Source: Pseudonocardia sp. HH130630-07
GTDB lineage: Bacteria > Actinomycetota > Actinomycetes > Mycobacteriales > Pseudonocardiaceae
Assembly (NCBI RefSeq): GCF_001698125.1
Contig: NZ_CP013854.1
Coordinates: 4,402,001 to 4,466,000, forward strand
DNA length: 64,000 bases
Direction of reading: 5' to 3'
The position numbers were made by a program, and so were the translations under genes. Below, in pieces: positions 1 to 11,161 of this stretch; position 1 is the first letter of the stretch; each line of letters opens with the position of its first letter. The notes beneath the pieces are model-generated. The model saw only the letters and a program-made list of their open reading frames with translations. It made no database searches and had not been told where the DNA came from.

Positions 1-1
1 T

Positions 2-1333
2 GCCGCCCGCGCCACCCGCGGGAACGTCGTCCGCGCCGCGGCCGGGAACTTCCTCGAGATGTACGACTTCGCGGTGTACGGCTTCTACGCCGCCGCCATC
101 GCACGTGCCGTGTTCCCGGCCGAGAACGAGTTCCTCTCGCTGATGCTCTCGTTCGTCACGTTCGGCGTCGGGTTCCTGATGCGCCCGCTGGGGGCGGTCG
201 TCCTCGGCGCGTACATGGACCGGCACGGCCGCCGGGCCGGGCTCATCCTGAGCCTGGTGATCATGTCCGTCGGGGTCGTGATCCTGGCCGTGGTGCCGGG
301 CTACGACACGATCGGCATCGCGGCACCGATCCTGGTCGTGCTCGCGCGACTGCTGCAGGGGTTCTCCGCCGGTGCGGAGTCCAGTGGGGTCTCGGTGTAC
401 CTGGCCGAGATCGCCCGGCCCGGCCGCCGCGGGTTCTACGTCAGCTGGCAGTCGGCGAGCCAGCAGATCAGCGTCGTCGTGGCCGCGGTGATCGGCGTCG
501 TGCTGGCCCTGTCGCTGAGCCCGGAGCAGATCGACGCGTGGGGCTGGCGGGTCCCGTTCCTGATCGGCAGCCTGATCGTCCCGTTCGTGTTCTGGATCCG
601 GCGCACGCTGCCCGAGACGGAGTCCTTCGAGCAGCGCACCGCCGGTGGCGCGCCGACCTTCCGGACGGTCTACCGCACGCTCACCTCGGCCTGGCCGATC
701 GTGCTGACGGCGATCTCGCTGGTGACGCTGACCAGCGTGATGTTCTACCTGATCACCGCGTACACGCCGACCTTCGGCGAGCGGGAGCTGGGCCTGACCT
801 ACCTGGCGTCGTTCGGCGTCACGGTGGTGGTGGGCCTGTCGAACTTCGTGGTCATCCCGCTCGCCGGGCACCTGTCGGACCGGATCGGCCGGTTGCCGCT
901 GCTCCTCGGCGCGAGCGGGACGATCCTCGTCGTCGCCTACCCGGCCATGCTGTGGCTCACCGCGGACCCGTCGTTCGGGCGGCTGCTCGCCGTGCTGGTG
1001 CTGTTCTCCCTGCTGTACGGGACCTACCAGGGCGCGATGGTGGTGAGCCTGACCGAGATCATGCCGGCCGCGGTCCGGGCGTCCGGGTTCGCGATCGCCT
1101 ACAGCCTGGCCCAGGCGGTGTTCGGCGGGTTCACCCCGGCCATCTCGACCGGCCTGATCGAGGTGACCGGCGGGAACGCGGCCATGCCCGGCGCCTGGCT
1201 CGCGTTCTCCGCCGTCATCTCACTGGCCGGGGCGCTGGTGGTGCACCGGCGCGGGATGCTCCGCGCCGACCCGGCGGGCTCCGGTGGTGCGGACGCCGGC
1301 CGGCGGGTCGCGCCGCCGTCGCGACCCCGGTGA
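2..1333 (+). CDS. MFS transporter, metabolite:H+ symporter type (5' partial)
   Basis: The frame is open from the window edge, so the gene starts upstream; 443 residues are visible. The N-terminal motif GNFLEMYDFAVYGFYA and the later RLLQGFSAGAESSGVSVYLAE stretch are typical of the MHS branch of the major facilitator superfamily, which moves organic acids such as citrate, tricarballylate or ketoglutarate with protons. A loop-2/3 DRHGRR motif and about eleven further hydrophobic segments follow, so this is an inner-membrane carrier. The internal ATG at 59 is not the start because conserved sequence lies before it. It converges on a uronate dehydrogenase, so a sugar-acid or dicarboxylate substrate is plausible but not shown. 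The C-terminal tail is short and polar. Confidence 0.85.
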   Translation, partial: AARATRGNVVRAAAGNFLEMYDFAVYGFYAAAIARAVFPAENEFLSLMLSFVTFGVGFLMRPLGAVVLGAYMDRHGRRAGLILSLVIMSVGVVILAVVPGYDTIGIAAPILVVLARLLQGFSAGAESSGVSVYLAEIARPGRRGFYVSWQSASQQISVVVAAVIGVVLALSLSPEQIDAWGWRVPFLIGSLIVPFVFWIRRTLPETESFEQRTAGGAPTFRTVYRTLTSAWPIVLTAISLVTLTSVMFYLITAYTPTFGERELGLTYLASFGVTVVVGLSNFVVIPLAGHLSDRIGRLPLLLGASGTILVVAYPAMLWLTADPSFGRLLAVLVLFSLLYGTYQGAMVVSLTEIMPAAVRASGFAIAYSLAQAVFGGFTPAISTGLIEVTGGNAAMPGAWLAFSAVISLAGALVVHRRGMLRADPAGSGGADAGRRVAPPSRPR

Positions 1334-1353
1334 GCCCGCGGGGCCGACGCCGG

Positions 1354-2160
1354 TTACAGGGGGTTCGCCCGGCCCAGCGGGATCCGGCAGAAGCCGCCGC
1401 CGACGAAGGTCTCCGTGGAGCCGTCGTCGAGCCGGCCAGCGTAGGTCTCCGCGTCGTCGCGGGGCTCGTAGCCCAGCTCCGTGGCCTCGGCGAGGGAGAA
1501 CATCCCTCGGGTGTTGCCGGACACGCCCCAGACGACCCGGTAGCCGGGCTCGTGCGGGCTCAGGGCGGCCTCGACGAGCCGGGCGCCGTCGTCGGGGGAG
1601 AGCCAGGTGCTCAGCCCGCGAGCCCCCAGTTCCAGGGGCGTCTCGAACAGGCTGCCGATGCGCAGCACGACGACGTCGATCCCGAAGCGGGAGTGGTAGA
1701 GGCTGCCGAGCGCCTCCATCGCCGCCTTGCTCACGCCGTAGTAGGTGTCCGGGCGGGGTGAGCTGTCGGCCGGCAGCCCGTCCGGGCCGGCGTCGGCGAC
1801 CCGGCGGAACCCGACGGCGTGGTTGCTCGAGGCGAGGATCACCCGGCGCACCCCGGCGACCCGCGCGGCCTCGAGCACGGTGTGGGTCCCGTCGATGTTG
1901 ACGGCCAGGGTGTCCGCCCAGGATCCCTCCCGGCTGATGCCGCCCAGGTGCAGGACCGCGTCGACGCCGTCACAGGCGGCGGCCATCGCGGCCGGGTCGG
2001 TGACCGAGCCGGTGACCAGCTCGACCTGCTCGTCGGCACCCGGCGGGACCTGGTCGCCGATGTCGAGCAGGCGCAGCGTGCGGCCCGGTCGCCGCAGCCG
2101 GGGCCGCAGGATCGTCCCGACGATGCCGGCGGCTCCGGTGATGAGGACTCGGTGGGTCAT
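1354..2160 (-). CDS. udh: Uronate dehydrogenase (NAD-dependent, extended SDR)
   Basis: A 268-residue cytoplasmic enzyme predicted to oxidise D-glucuronate or D-galacturonate to the aldarolactone with NAD+. It has the Rossmann motif GAAGIVG at residues 9-15, and the catalytic set aligns without gaps to Agrobacterium Udh: Ser112 in SSNH, Tyr141 and Lys145 in YGVSK. The GGISREGSW and RIGSLFETP segments are also Udh-like. It lies 15 nt downstream of the iclR-type gene on the same strand, so the two probably form one transcript facing the sugar-acid operon. A second, catalytically dead paralogue lies at 11162-11902. The assignment to uronates rather than another sugar rests on the overall match and on the neighbouring glucarate genes. 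Confidence 0.85.
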   Translation of the reverse strand: MTHRVLITGAAGIVGTILRPRLRRPGRTLRLLDIGDQVPPGADEQVELVTGSVTDPAAMAAACDGVDAVLHLGGISREGSWADTLAVNIDGTHTVLEAARVAGVRRVILASSNHAVGFRRVADAGPDGLPADSSPRPDTYYGVSKAAMEALGSLYHSRFGIDVVVLRIGSLFETPLELGARGLSTWLSPDDGARLVEAALSPHEPGYRVVWGVSGNTRGMFSLAEATELGYEPRDDAETYAGRLDDGSTETFVGGGFCRIPLGRANPL

Positions 2161-2175
2161 GGGTTTCCTTTCGGG

Positions 2176-2967
2176 TCAGCGGATCCCGGCGTGCCGGAGC
2201 CGGGCACCGAGATCGGCGGCGGAGGCGACGAGCACCTCGGTGACCCGCCCGACCTCGTCGGGGGTCACGTGGTCGATGGGGATCGAGCAGCTCAGCGCGT
2301 CCGTCGCGGGGATCCGGTACGGCACGGCCGCGGCGACGCAGCGGACCCCGGGGCTGCCCTCCTCGATCTCGGCGCCGTAGCCGCGGTCGCGGCTCGCGAC
2401 GCAGTCGGCCCACAGCAGCTCGGGGTCGGTGAGGGTGTTCGGCGTCAGCGCGGGCAGCGGGTCCGGCAGCAGCGCGTCGAACTCGCCCCGGGTCAGCTCG
2501 GCGAGCAGGGCCTTGCCGAGCGCGGTCGCGTGCGCGGGCAGCGTCCGGCCGATCCGGGAGCGGTGGATCGCCGAACGCGACTCCCGGGTCATGAGGTAGA
2601 CGACGTCGGCACCGATCCGGCGGGCGAAGTGGGTGGTGAAGCCGACCTCGTCGCGCACCGACTCGACGGCCTCCCTGGCGTACGGCGCCGCCGGGTCCCG
2701 GTCGAGGTAGGACGTGCCGCAGACCAGCGCCCGGACGCCGAGGCCGTAGGCCGCGCTGCCCGGCTCGACCTCCAGCCAGCCCGCTTCCAGCAGGGTGTGC
2801 AGCAGGCCGTGCAGGCTGGAGCGCGGGAGCCCGGTGACGGCCTGCAGCTCGGTCGCCGTGAGCCGCTCGCCCTGGCCCGCCAGGGTCTCGATCAGCTGGA
2901 TCGCCCGCTGCGCCGACTTCACGGCGGCCCGGGACCCGGCCACCACCTCCGCGGCCTCCTCCGTCAC
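2176..2967 (-). CDS. IclR-family transcriptional regulator
   Basis: A 263-residue regulator. Residues about 15-75 form the winged helix (AQRAIQLIETLA, then ATELQAVTGLPRSSLHGLLH), and residues about 85-260 form the IclR effector domain (HATALGKALLAEL, DRGYGAEIEEGSPGVRCVAAA). It is divergent from the symporter gene at 3073 and followed by udh. Tandem palindromes in the 105-bp divergent spacer are the likely operator. In this family the ligand is often a pathway intermediate; here a uronate, glucarate or a deoxy-keto derivative is the natural guess. Family assignment is firm; ligand and direction of control are inferred. Confidence 0.9.
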   Translation of the reverse strand: MTEEAAEVVAGSRAAVKSAQRAIQLIETLAGQGERLTATELQAVTGLPRSSLHGLLHTLLEAGWLEVEPGSAAYGLGVRALVCGTSYLDRDPAAPYAREAVESVRDEVGFTTHFARRIGADVVYLMTRESRSAIHRSRIGRTLPAHATALGKALLAELTRGEFDALLPDPLPALTPNTLTDPELLWADCVASRDRGYGAEIEEGSPGVRCVAAAVPYRIPATDALSCSIPIDHVTPDEVGRVTEVLVASAADLGARLRHAGIR

Positions 2968-3022
2968 GTCGCCCTCCTCGATGTCTTGACTGTCTGCGGA
3001 ACACGCTACAACCTTGCGGATA

Positions 3023-3059
3023 AGTTCTCATGCAGAAACTGAGTTCACATATATGAACT
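3023..3059. promoter_or_regulatory. Two tandem palindromic operator candidates in the IclR/symporter spacer
   Basis: AGTTCACATATATGAACT at 3042-3059 is an 18-bp palindrome with 8 of 9 pairs matched. One base away, 3023-3040 (AGTTCTCATGCAGAAACT) is a diverged copy that keeps the outer AGTT/AACT arms and the TTCT/AGAA core. The two elements are spaced 19 bp start to start. The downstream palindrome ends where the symporter ribosome-binding site (GAGGAGG, from 3060) begins. Binding by the adjacent IclR protein is inferred. Confidence 0.6.
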
Positions 3060-3072
3060 GAGGAGGCAGGCG

Positions 3073-4575
3073 GTGCACGCACTCGATTGGTCAGCGTTGA
3101 TCGGTTACTTCGTGCTGATGCTCGCGATCGGCTGGTGGTCCTACCGGCGCGTCGGCGACGTCGCGGACTTCTTCACCGCCGGCGGCGGGATGCCGTGGTG
3201 GCTCACCGGGATCTCGCACCACATGTCCGGCTACTCCGCGGTCATGTTCGTCGCCTACGCCGGAGTCGCGTACACCGACGGCGTCACCGTCTACTTCTGG
3301 GGCTTCGCCAGCATCGGCATCGGCGTGGCCATCGGCGCCTGGGTGTTCGCCGGCCGCTGGAACCGGCTGCGGTCCCGGCTCGGTGTCGCCTCGGTGCTGG
3401 AGTACCTGGCGACCCGCTACGACGTGCCCACCCAGCAGGCGCTCGCCTGGAGCGGCAGCCTGCTCAAGATCTTCGACATCGGTGCGAAGTGGTTCGCGAT
3501 CGCCACCCTGCTGAACGCGTTCACCGGTATCTCCTACGTCTGGGGCATCGTCCTCACCGGCACGGTCACGCTCGCCTACTGCACCGCGGGCGGTCTGTGG
3601 GCGGACGCGATGACCGACCTCGGCCAGTTCGTCATCCAGGCGGTCGCCGGGATCGCCATGCTGTGGGTGGTGTTCGACCTGCTCGGCGGCCCGTCGGCGA
3701 TCTGGACGATCTGGGACCGGCTGCCCGCGGGGCACCTCAGCCCGGTCACCGAGGACTTCACGACGGTCCTGCTGCTGGTCTACGTCCTGGTGAAGACGCT
3801 CGAGTACAACGGCGGCATGTGGAACCTGGCGCACCGCTACATGGCGGCGCCCAGCACCCGCGAGGCCAAGCGGGGCGCCCTGCTGTCGGCCGGCCTGTAC
3901 ATGGTCTGGCCGCTGGTGCTGATGTTCCCCATGTTCGCGGCACCGCTGCTGGTCCCCGGCCTGGAGGACCCGACGACCGCCTACGCCGAGATGACGCTGA
4001 CCCTGCTGCCGGCCGGCCTGGTCGGGCTGGTGCTCGCCGGGTTCTTCTCGCACACCATGGCGATGGTCGCCTCGGACGCCAACGCGATCTCGGCGGTCAT
4101 CACCCGCGACATGATCCCGGCGATGGTGGCGCGGGCCCGGCACTGGACCGAGGCCGAGGGCCTGCGGGCCGCGCGGATCACCACGCTGAGCTTCATCGTC
4201 CTCACGATGGTCGTCGCCACCCAGGCGCAGAACCTCGGCGGCGTGCTGACGATCGTCGTCTCCTGGGTGGCCGCGCTCATGGGGCCCATCTCCATCCCGC
4301 TGCTGCTGGGGATGCTGCCGCAGTTCCGGCGCTGTGGCCCACGGGCCGCACTCGTCTCCTGGGCCGGCGGCCTGATCGCCTACGGGATCGTCTACTACGG
4401 ACTCGACGCCACCCAGACCGTGACCGTCGCGACCCCGATCCTGACCTCGCTGGTCCTCTACACCGGCCTCGGGCTGCTCGTCCCCGAGCGCAGCGCGGAG
4501 ACCGACCGCCTCATCGACCTCATCGGGCGCGACGACGCCCCGGTGCCCACGGGCGACCCCGCCCGGCCCGCCTGA
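3073..4575 (+). CDS. Sodium:solute symporter family transporter
   Basis: A 500-residue integral membrane protein of the SSS family with about 13 hydrophobic segments. Near the N-terminus it has DFFTAGGGMPWWLTGISHH, the SSS pattern following TM1, and later GAKWFAIATLLNAFTGISYVWG. The GTG start at 3073 is chosen because GAGGAGG lies 6-7 nt upstream. It is the first gene of a six-gene operon for aldarate breakdown: a 42-nt gap to kdgD, after which every gene pair overlaps. Uptake of a uronic or aldaric acid with Na+ is therefore the likely role. Substrate cannot be read from sequence. Confidence 0.88.
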   Translation: MHALDWSALIGYFVLMLAIGWWSYRRVGDVADFFTAGGGMPWWLTGISHHMSGYSAVMFVAYAGVAYTDGVTVYFWGFASIGIGVAIGAWVFAGRWNRLRSRLGVASVLEYLATRYDVPTQQALAWSGSLLKIFDIGAKWFAIATLLNAFTGISYVWGIVLTGTVTLAYCTAGGLWADAMTDLGQFVIQAVAGIAMLWVVFDLLGGPSAIWTIWDRLPAGHLSPVTEDFTTVLLLVYVLVKTLEYNGGMWNLAHRYMAAPSTREAKRGALLSAGLYMVWPLVLMFPMFAAPLLVPGLEDPTTAYAEMTLTLLPAGLVGLVLAGFFSHTMAMVASDANAISAVITRDMIPAMVARARHWTEAEGLRAARITTLSFIVLTMVVATQAQNLGGVLTIVVSWVAALMGPISIPLLLGMLPQFRRCGPRAALVSWAGGLIAYGIVYYGLDATQTVTVATPILTSLVLYTGLGLLVPERSAETDRLIDLIGRDDAPVPTGDPARPA

Positions 4576-4617
4576 CCCCGCGACGCCACCCGGCGCACGA
4601 CCCGAGGAACCGAGCTG

Positions 4618-5553
4618 ATGACGACACCCCTGCACCTGGACGGCGTGCTCGCCTTCCCCCTGACCCCCTTCGACGTCGACGGCGGGATCGCGCTCGACGT
4701 CCTCACCGACACGGTCGAGGCGCACCTCGACGGCGGCGCGGCCGCGCTGTTCGTCGCGTGCGGAACCGGTGAGTTCAGCTCGCTCACCCCGGCCGAGGTG
4801 GCCGCCGTGCTCGCCCGTACCCGGGAGATCGTGGCCGGCCGCGTCCCGGTCTGGGTCGGCGCCGGCGGTGGCGCCGCCACGGCCAGGGCCGGGATCGCCG
4901 CGGCCCGCGACGGCGGCGCGGACGGGGTCCTGCTTCTGCCGCCGTACCTGGTCAGCGGCCCGCCGGAGGGCCTGCACCGGTACGTGGAGTACGCGGTCGC
5001 CGACACCGGCATCCCGGTGATCGTCTACCACCGTTCGCCCGGCGTGTTCACCGCCGAGGGCGCCCGCCGGCTGCTCGACGTCGACCAGGTCGTCGGCCTG
5101 AAGGACGGCTACGGCGACGTCGAGCTGATGAGCCGGATCGTCTCGACGATCCGCGCGGTGGGCACGGACCGGGCGCGTGACTTCCTGTTCTTCAACGGTC
5201 TGCCCACGGCGGAGGTCTCCGCACGGGCGTACGCCGCGATCGGCGTCGCCCGGTACTCCTCGGCGGTGCACTGCATCGCCCCGGAGATCGCGGCCCGGTT
5301 CAACGCGGCGCTCGCCGCCGGTGACGACGCGGTGATGGACCGCCTGCTGGAGGGCTTCTACCTGCCGCTGGTGGCGTTGCGCGACGAGACCCCCGGCTTC
5401 GCGGTGGCCCTGGTGAAGGCCGCGGCCCGGCTGAAGGGCCAGAAGGTCGGTCCGGTGCGCCCGCCGCTGGTGGAACCCTCGGACGAGCAGGTCGAGCGGC
5501 TGGCGGGCATCGTCGACCGTGGCCGGGAGCTCGTCGTGGAGCTCTCGCGATGA
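4618..5553 (+). CDS. kdgD: 5-dehydro-4-deoxyglucarate dehydratase
   Basis: A 311-residue class I aldolase-superfamily (DapA-like) enzyme predicted to convert 5-dehydro-4-deoxy-D-glucarate to 2,5-dioxopentanoate plus CO2 and water. The Schiff-base lysine is Lys162 in VVGLKDGYGD, the catalytic tyrosine Tyr137 in VIVYHRSPG, and the carboxylate loop GTGEFSSLT lies at 50-58. The C-terminal FFNGLPTAEVSARAYAAIGV and YSSAVHCIAPEIA stretches separate KdgD from plain dihydrodipicolinate synthases. It ends in an ATGA overlap with the glucarate dehydratase, which makes its substrate, so the two are probably translationally coupled. Confidence 0.9.
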   Translation: MTTPLHLDGVLAFPLTPFDVDGGIALDVLTDTVEAHLDGGAAALFVACGTGEFSSLTPAEVAAVLARTREIVAGRVPVWVGAGGGAATARAGIAAARDGGADGVLLLPPYLVSGPPEGLHRYVEYAVADTGIPVIVYHRSPGVFTAEGARRLLDVDQVVGLKDGYGDVELMSRIVSTIRAVGTDRARDFLFFNGLPTAEVSARAYAAIGVARYSSAVHCIAPEIAARFNAALAAGDDAVMDRLLEGFYLPLVALRDETPGFAVALVKAAARLKGQKVGPVRPPLVEPSDEQVERLAGIVDRGRELVVELSR

Positions 5554-6823
5554 CCGCTGTGACGACCCGGGCGACGATCCGCGCGACGACGCTGACCCCG
5601 GTCGCCTTCGCCGACCCGCCGCTGCTCAACGTGACCGGGGTGCACGAGCCGTACGCCCTGCGCAGCGTGCTCGAGCTGCACTGCGACGACGGCGTGGTCG
5701 GGCTCGGCGAGTCCTACGGCGACACCGCGTTCCTCGACCGGGTGCGGGCCGTGCTCCCGCACCTCGCCGGGATGGACGTGTTCGACCTGGCCGCGGTCCG
5801 GCAGGTCGTCGTCCGGGAGGTCACGGCCGCCGCCGCGGACGCCCACGGCCTGATCGGCGGCGCCTCCACCACCAAGACGGTGGCGTCGGTGTTCTCCCTG
5901 ATCGAGGTGGCCGCGCTGGACGCCCAGGGCAGGCTCACCGGCCGCCGGGTGGTGGAGCTGCTCGGCGGCGCCGCCCGGGACCGGGTCGACTTCTCCGCGT
6001 ACCTGTTCTACAAGTTCGGCACCCACCTCGACGGCGGCACCGACCGGTGGGGCGAGCTGCGCACCCCGGAGCAGCTGGTCGCCTCGGCCCGCACGATGGT
6101 CGACGAGTACGGGTTCGGTTCGATCAAGCTCAAGGGCGGGGTGTTCCCCCGGACGAGGAGATCGCCGCGATCCGGGCGCTGGCCGAGGCGTTCCCCGGCG
6201 TCCCGCTGCGCCTCGACCCGAACGCCGCCTGGACCCCGGAGACGGCGGCCCGGGTCGCCCGCGAGCTGGAGGGGATCCTGGAGTACCTGGAGGACCCCAC
6301 CCCCGGCATCGAGGGCATGGCGCGGGTCGCGGCGGCCACGCCCGTCCCGCTGGCGACGAACATGTGCGTGGTCTCCTTCGACGACGTCGAGCCGGCGTTC
6401 CGGCAGCGCGCCGTGGGCGTCGTGCTCTCCGACCACCACTTCTGGGGCGGGCTCCGGGCGACCGCGACGCTCGCCGGCGTCTGCTCGACGTTCGGGGTCG
6501 GTCTGTCGATGCACTCCAACAGCCACCTCGGCATCAGCCTGGCGGCGATGGTGCACGTGGCCGCGGCCACCCCGAACCTGGACTACGCCTGCGACACGCA
6601 CTGGCCGTGGAAGACGACCGACGTCGTCGTCCCCGGGGCACTGGAGTTCTCCGGCGGGGCGGTCGCCGTACCCGCCGGGCCGGGTCTGGGCGTCGAGCTG
6701 GACCGGGACGCACTGGCCCGCGCGCACGAGGACTACCTGCGCTGCGGCCTCACCCGGCGCGACGACCGCGGGTACATGCGGCGCTTCGAGCCGGGCTTCG
6801 AGCCGAACACGGCGCGCTGGTGA
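5550..6823 (+). pseudogene. gudD: Glucarate dehydratase with a single-base frameshift
   Basis: An enolase-superfamily acid-sugar dehydratase, D-glucarate to 5-dehydro-4-deoxyglucarate. The first 200 codons run in one frame to KLKGGVFP (Lys193 and Lys195, the KxK motif). The rest, from PDEEIAAIRALAE through RLDPNAAW, YLEDPTPG, MHSNSHLGISLAAMVH and the C-terminus, is in the -1 frame. The break is at the C5 run 6147-6151; a sixth C would restore a 424-residue protein of normal length. As read, the first frame runs on as unrelated sequence to 7031. Everything on both sides is well conserved, so this is either a very recent mutation, an assembly or sequencing error in a homopolymer, or a site of slippage. 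Stop codon and next start overlap (TGATG). Confidence 0.85.
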
Positions 6824-7970
6824 TGCGGGTCGTCGGCTACGCCTTCCCGTGGGACGTGACCGCGCCCGGCTTCCTGGACCGGGTGGCCGAGGCCGGGGTC
6901 ACCGAGGTCGCGGTGGCGACGGCGTACCACTCGGTCCGGGCGGCGACGCCGTGGTCGGACACCGGCACCGCGGTCCTCGCCCGGCACGCGGCGCTCTACC
7001 GGCCGTTGCGCCCCGAGCGGTGGCCCGGTGACCTGCGCCCCGGGGTGCCGGACTGGGCCGGGTCCGCGGATCCGGCCGGTGACGCCGTCCGGTTGCTCGG
7101 GCGGGCCGGTGTCCCGGCCGCGGCCTGGACCGTGCTCACCCACGACTCGCGGCTGGGGACCGAGCACCCGGAGCTGTCGGTGCGCAACTGCTTCGGGGAG
7201 CGCTACCCGTGGGCGCTGTGCCCGGCGCAGCCGCGGGTCCGGGAGCACGCGGCCACCCTCGCCGCGGAGTCGGTCTCCGGGCTCGACGTCGGCTCGGTGG
7301 TGCTGGAGGCGTGCGGGCAGCTCGGCGCCCTGCACCAGTGCCACCACGAGAAGACCGACGCGACCTGGTCGCCCGCGGCCGCCCGGCTGCTGTCGATCTG
7401 CTTCTGCGACGCGTGCGAGGCCGGTCTCGAGGACGCCGCGGGGGTCCGCGCCGCGGTCCGGGACGCGGCCCGGCGGCTGCTCGCCTCCGGCGATCTCACC
7501 GCCACCGCGGACGGCCTGGACGAGCGCATCCGCACCCGGGTGCTGGCCGCGCGGCACCGGGCCACCGACGTGCTGCGGGCCCGGGTGCTCGACGCGCTGC
7601 CGGGCGGCCTGCGGACCGCGCTGCACGCCGCGTCCGACCCGTGGGCGACCGGCGCGCTGCCGGGGGTCACCGAGCGGACCGGACCCGACGTCGGCACGGT
7701 CGTGGTGCCCGCCTGGCAGCCGGAGACCTCGGTCGAGGCCGTCCGGGCCGCGCGGACGCTGCTGCCGTCCGGCACCGTGATCGGCGCCTACCTCACCACG
7801 GTCGCCCCGGCCGCCGAGCCCGGCGTCGCGTCCCGCGTCGCGGCGTTGCACGACGCGGGCGCCGACGAACTGCACCTCTACCACCTCGGCCTCGCCGGAC
7901 CGGCCCGCTGGGCGCAGCTGCTCGCTGCGACCGGCGCCGCGTCCGCGGTCCGGAAAGGACTCTCGACACC

Positions 7971-7974
<4 letters not shown>
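6823..7974 (+). CDS. Uncharacterised 383-aa protein of the uronate operon
   Basis: I do not recognise this family with certainty. The ATG overlaps the gudD stop (TGATG) and the end overlaps the next gene (ATGA), so it is embedded in the operon. There is no signal peptide or membrane segment. The layout looks like a (beta/alpha)8-type enzyme. An N-terminal strand GYAFPWDV is followed by VLTHDSRLG, then RNCFGERYPWALCPAQP, VVLEACGQ, a histidine-rich CHHEKTDATWSP motif and a Cys pair in CFCDAC around residues 170-206. Near the C-terminus VVVPAWQPETSVE and GADELHLYHLG resemble late barrel strands. Its place between glucarate dehydratase and the semialdehyde dehydrogenase suggests a sugar-acid task, for example lactone or glycoside hydrolysis upstream of Udh, but this is a guess. 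Confidence 0.6.
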
Positions 7975-9454
<1,480 letters not shown>

Positions 9455-9455
<1 letters not shown>

Positions 9456-11131
9456 TGCACGTCCCGTTCGACCGGCGCCGGTTCCTGGCGATCGCCGGTG
9501 GTCTGGCCGTGTCCGGGGCCGCGGCCGCACCGGCCGGGGCACCGTCGGGGCCCAGGGTCCCGGCCCCGGAGCCGGGCCCGGCCCGCTCGACGTCGGCCGC
9601 GCTGTGGGAGGAGTACCTGGGCGCACCGGACACCCATCCGACGCTCCCCAACGTCTCCTTCGCCGGGTACCGGCGCGGCGAGCAGGACCTCCCGGCCCCC
9701 GGGCCGGTGTTCGACGTGCGGGACCACGGCGCGACCGGTGACGGTGCGGCCGACGACACCGACGCGCTGCTCGCGGCGATCGAGGCGGCCGGGGCCGCCG
9801 GTGGCGGGTGCGTGAGCCTGCCGGCGGGGACCTACCGGACGACCCGGCTGATCCCTGTGCACCACTCGGGTGTCGTGCTCCGCGGGGCCGGGAAGGACCG
9901 CACGACCCTGTACTGCGACCGATCGCTGTCCGAGGCGTACTTCGAGAACCGCCGCGACACCCGGATCCAGTGGAGCTTCATGGGCGGGCTGCTCTGGTTC
10001 GTCCCGCGCACCCGGCTGGACAGCCTGCGGGCGGCGGACTTCCTGGGGGAGGAGGGCTGGGAGGGCGGCGCGGTGCTCAGCACCGTGCCGGGCGGCCCCC
10101 GCCGCGGTGACAGCACGCTGCGGGTCGCCGACGCGAGCGGGCTCGCCGCGGGCGACACCGTGCTCCTCACCCTCGACAACATCGAGGACAGCAGCCTGCT
10201 GCGCCACCTGTGCGGGGACGTGCCGGACACCGCGGACTACGACTGGACGACGGCGGCGCGCCGGCTGCGCCCGGAGCTGTCGGACTGGTCGGGCGCCCCG
10301 AACTTCACCCGGTACCGGTGGCCCGTCGAGATCCGGGCGGTCGACGGCGACACGGTCACCCTCGCCCAGCCGCTGCGGCTCGACCTGCGGGCCGAGTGGA
10401 ACCCGGCGCTGTGCGAGATCGGGCCGGTCGTGCGGGGCTCGGGCGTCGAGGAGCTCACGATCCGGATGCGCGAGGTCGAGCTCGGCCCGCACAACCAGGA
10501 GGTCGGCTACAACGGGCCGTGCTTCCACAACGCGATCGACTGCTGGGCGCGCAACGTGCACGTCGAGCACGCCGACAACGCGTTCGGCATGGTCAGCGCC
10601 AAGAACGTCACCCTGACCGGGGTGTCCACCGGCGGCCGCACCGCCCACCACCCGTTCTTCTGCCGGGTCCAGTCGCACGACAACCTGGTGTCGGACTTCG
10701 CGGTGCTGGGGGACTGCGTGCACGGTCTCAACTCGGAGGGGTTCTCCACCGGCAACGTCTGGAGCGACGGGACGATGACGGCCGGGACCTTCGACTCGCA
10801 CCGCGCCATCCCGGCGGACAGCGTGCGCACCGGGATCACGCTGGCGAACACCGGCCGGATGGGGGGCTCCGACGACGCGGGGCCGCTGTGGGGCGCCCGC
10901 ATCTCGATGTGGAACGTCGACGTGCGCAACGGCCGCGGGCACGGTGTCCGCATCGAGCGGAACGCGCCGCGCAGCGCCGTCGTGGGTGTGCGGGGGACGG
11001 CCGAGGACGCCGTCACCGACCACACCAGGGAGTTCGGCGACGACCTCGGCAGCGTCCTGGCCGATCCGGGGACCGTCCCGGAACCGGTGAACCTGTACCG
11101 GGCCCAGCTGGCGCACCGGCTGGGACGCTGA
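9455..11131 (+). CDS. Tat-exported pectate-lyase-superfamily protein
   Basis: A 558-residue protein whose ATG overlaps the preceding stop (TGATG). The N-terminus FDRRRFLAIAGGLAVSGAAAA is a twin-arginine signal with a likely cleavage after the Ala run. The mature part begins a pectate-lyase-3 type right-handed beta-helix at about residue 85 (VFDVRDHGATGDGAADDTDALLAAI, then GGCVSLPAGTYRTTRLIP and VVLRGAGKDRTTL). The rest shows beta-helix coils rich in N, H and D. It is probably a polysaccharide lyase or hydrolase releasing uronic acids outside the cytoplasm, which would feed the operon it closes. The exact polymer (pectin, ulvan, glucuronan, other) cannot be told from sequence. Confidence 0.75.
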
Positions 11132-11161
11132 TCCGCAGCGGGCACCGCGCCCGGCGGGGCA

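Noticed and set aside
1334..1353. Terminator between the MFS gene and udh
   Set aside because: The 20-bp convergent gap holds no stem longer than a few pairs.
3091..5271. 726-codon minus-strand open frame opposite the symporter and kdgD
   Set aside because: It is the antisense shadow of two well-supported genes. Its sequence is low-complexity Arg/Asp/Gly with no family motif, as expected at this GC content.
6140..6160. Programmed -1 ribosomal frameshift signal in gudD
   Set aside because: The C5 run would allow slippage, but there is no standard X-XXY-YYZ heptamer and I saw no clear stimulatory stem directly after it. An error or mutation is simpler.
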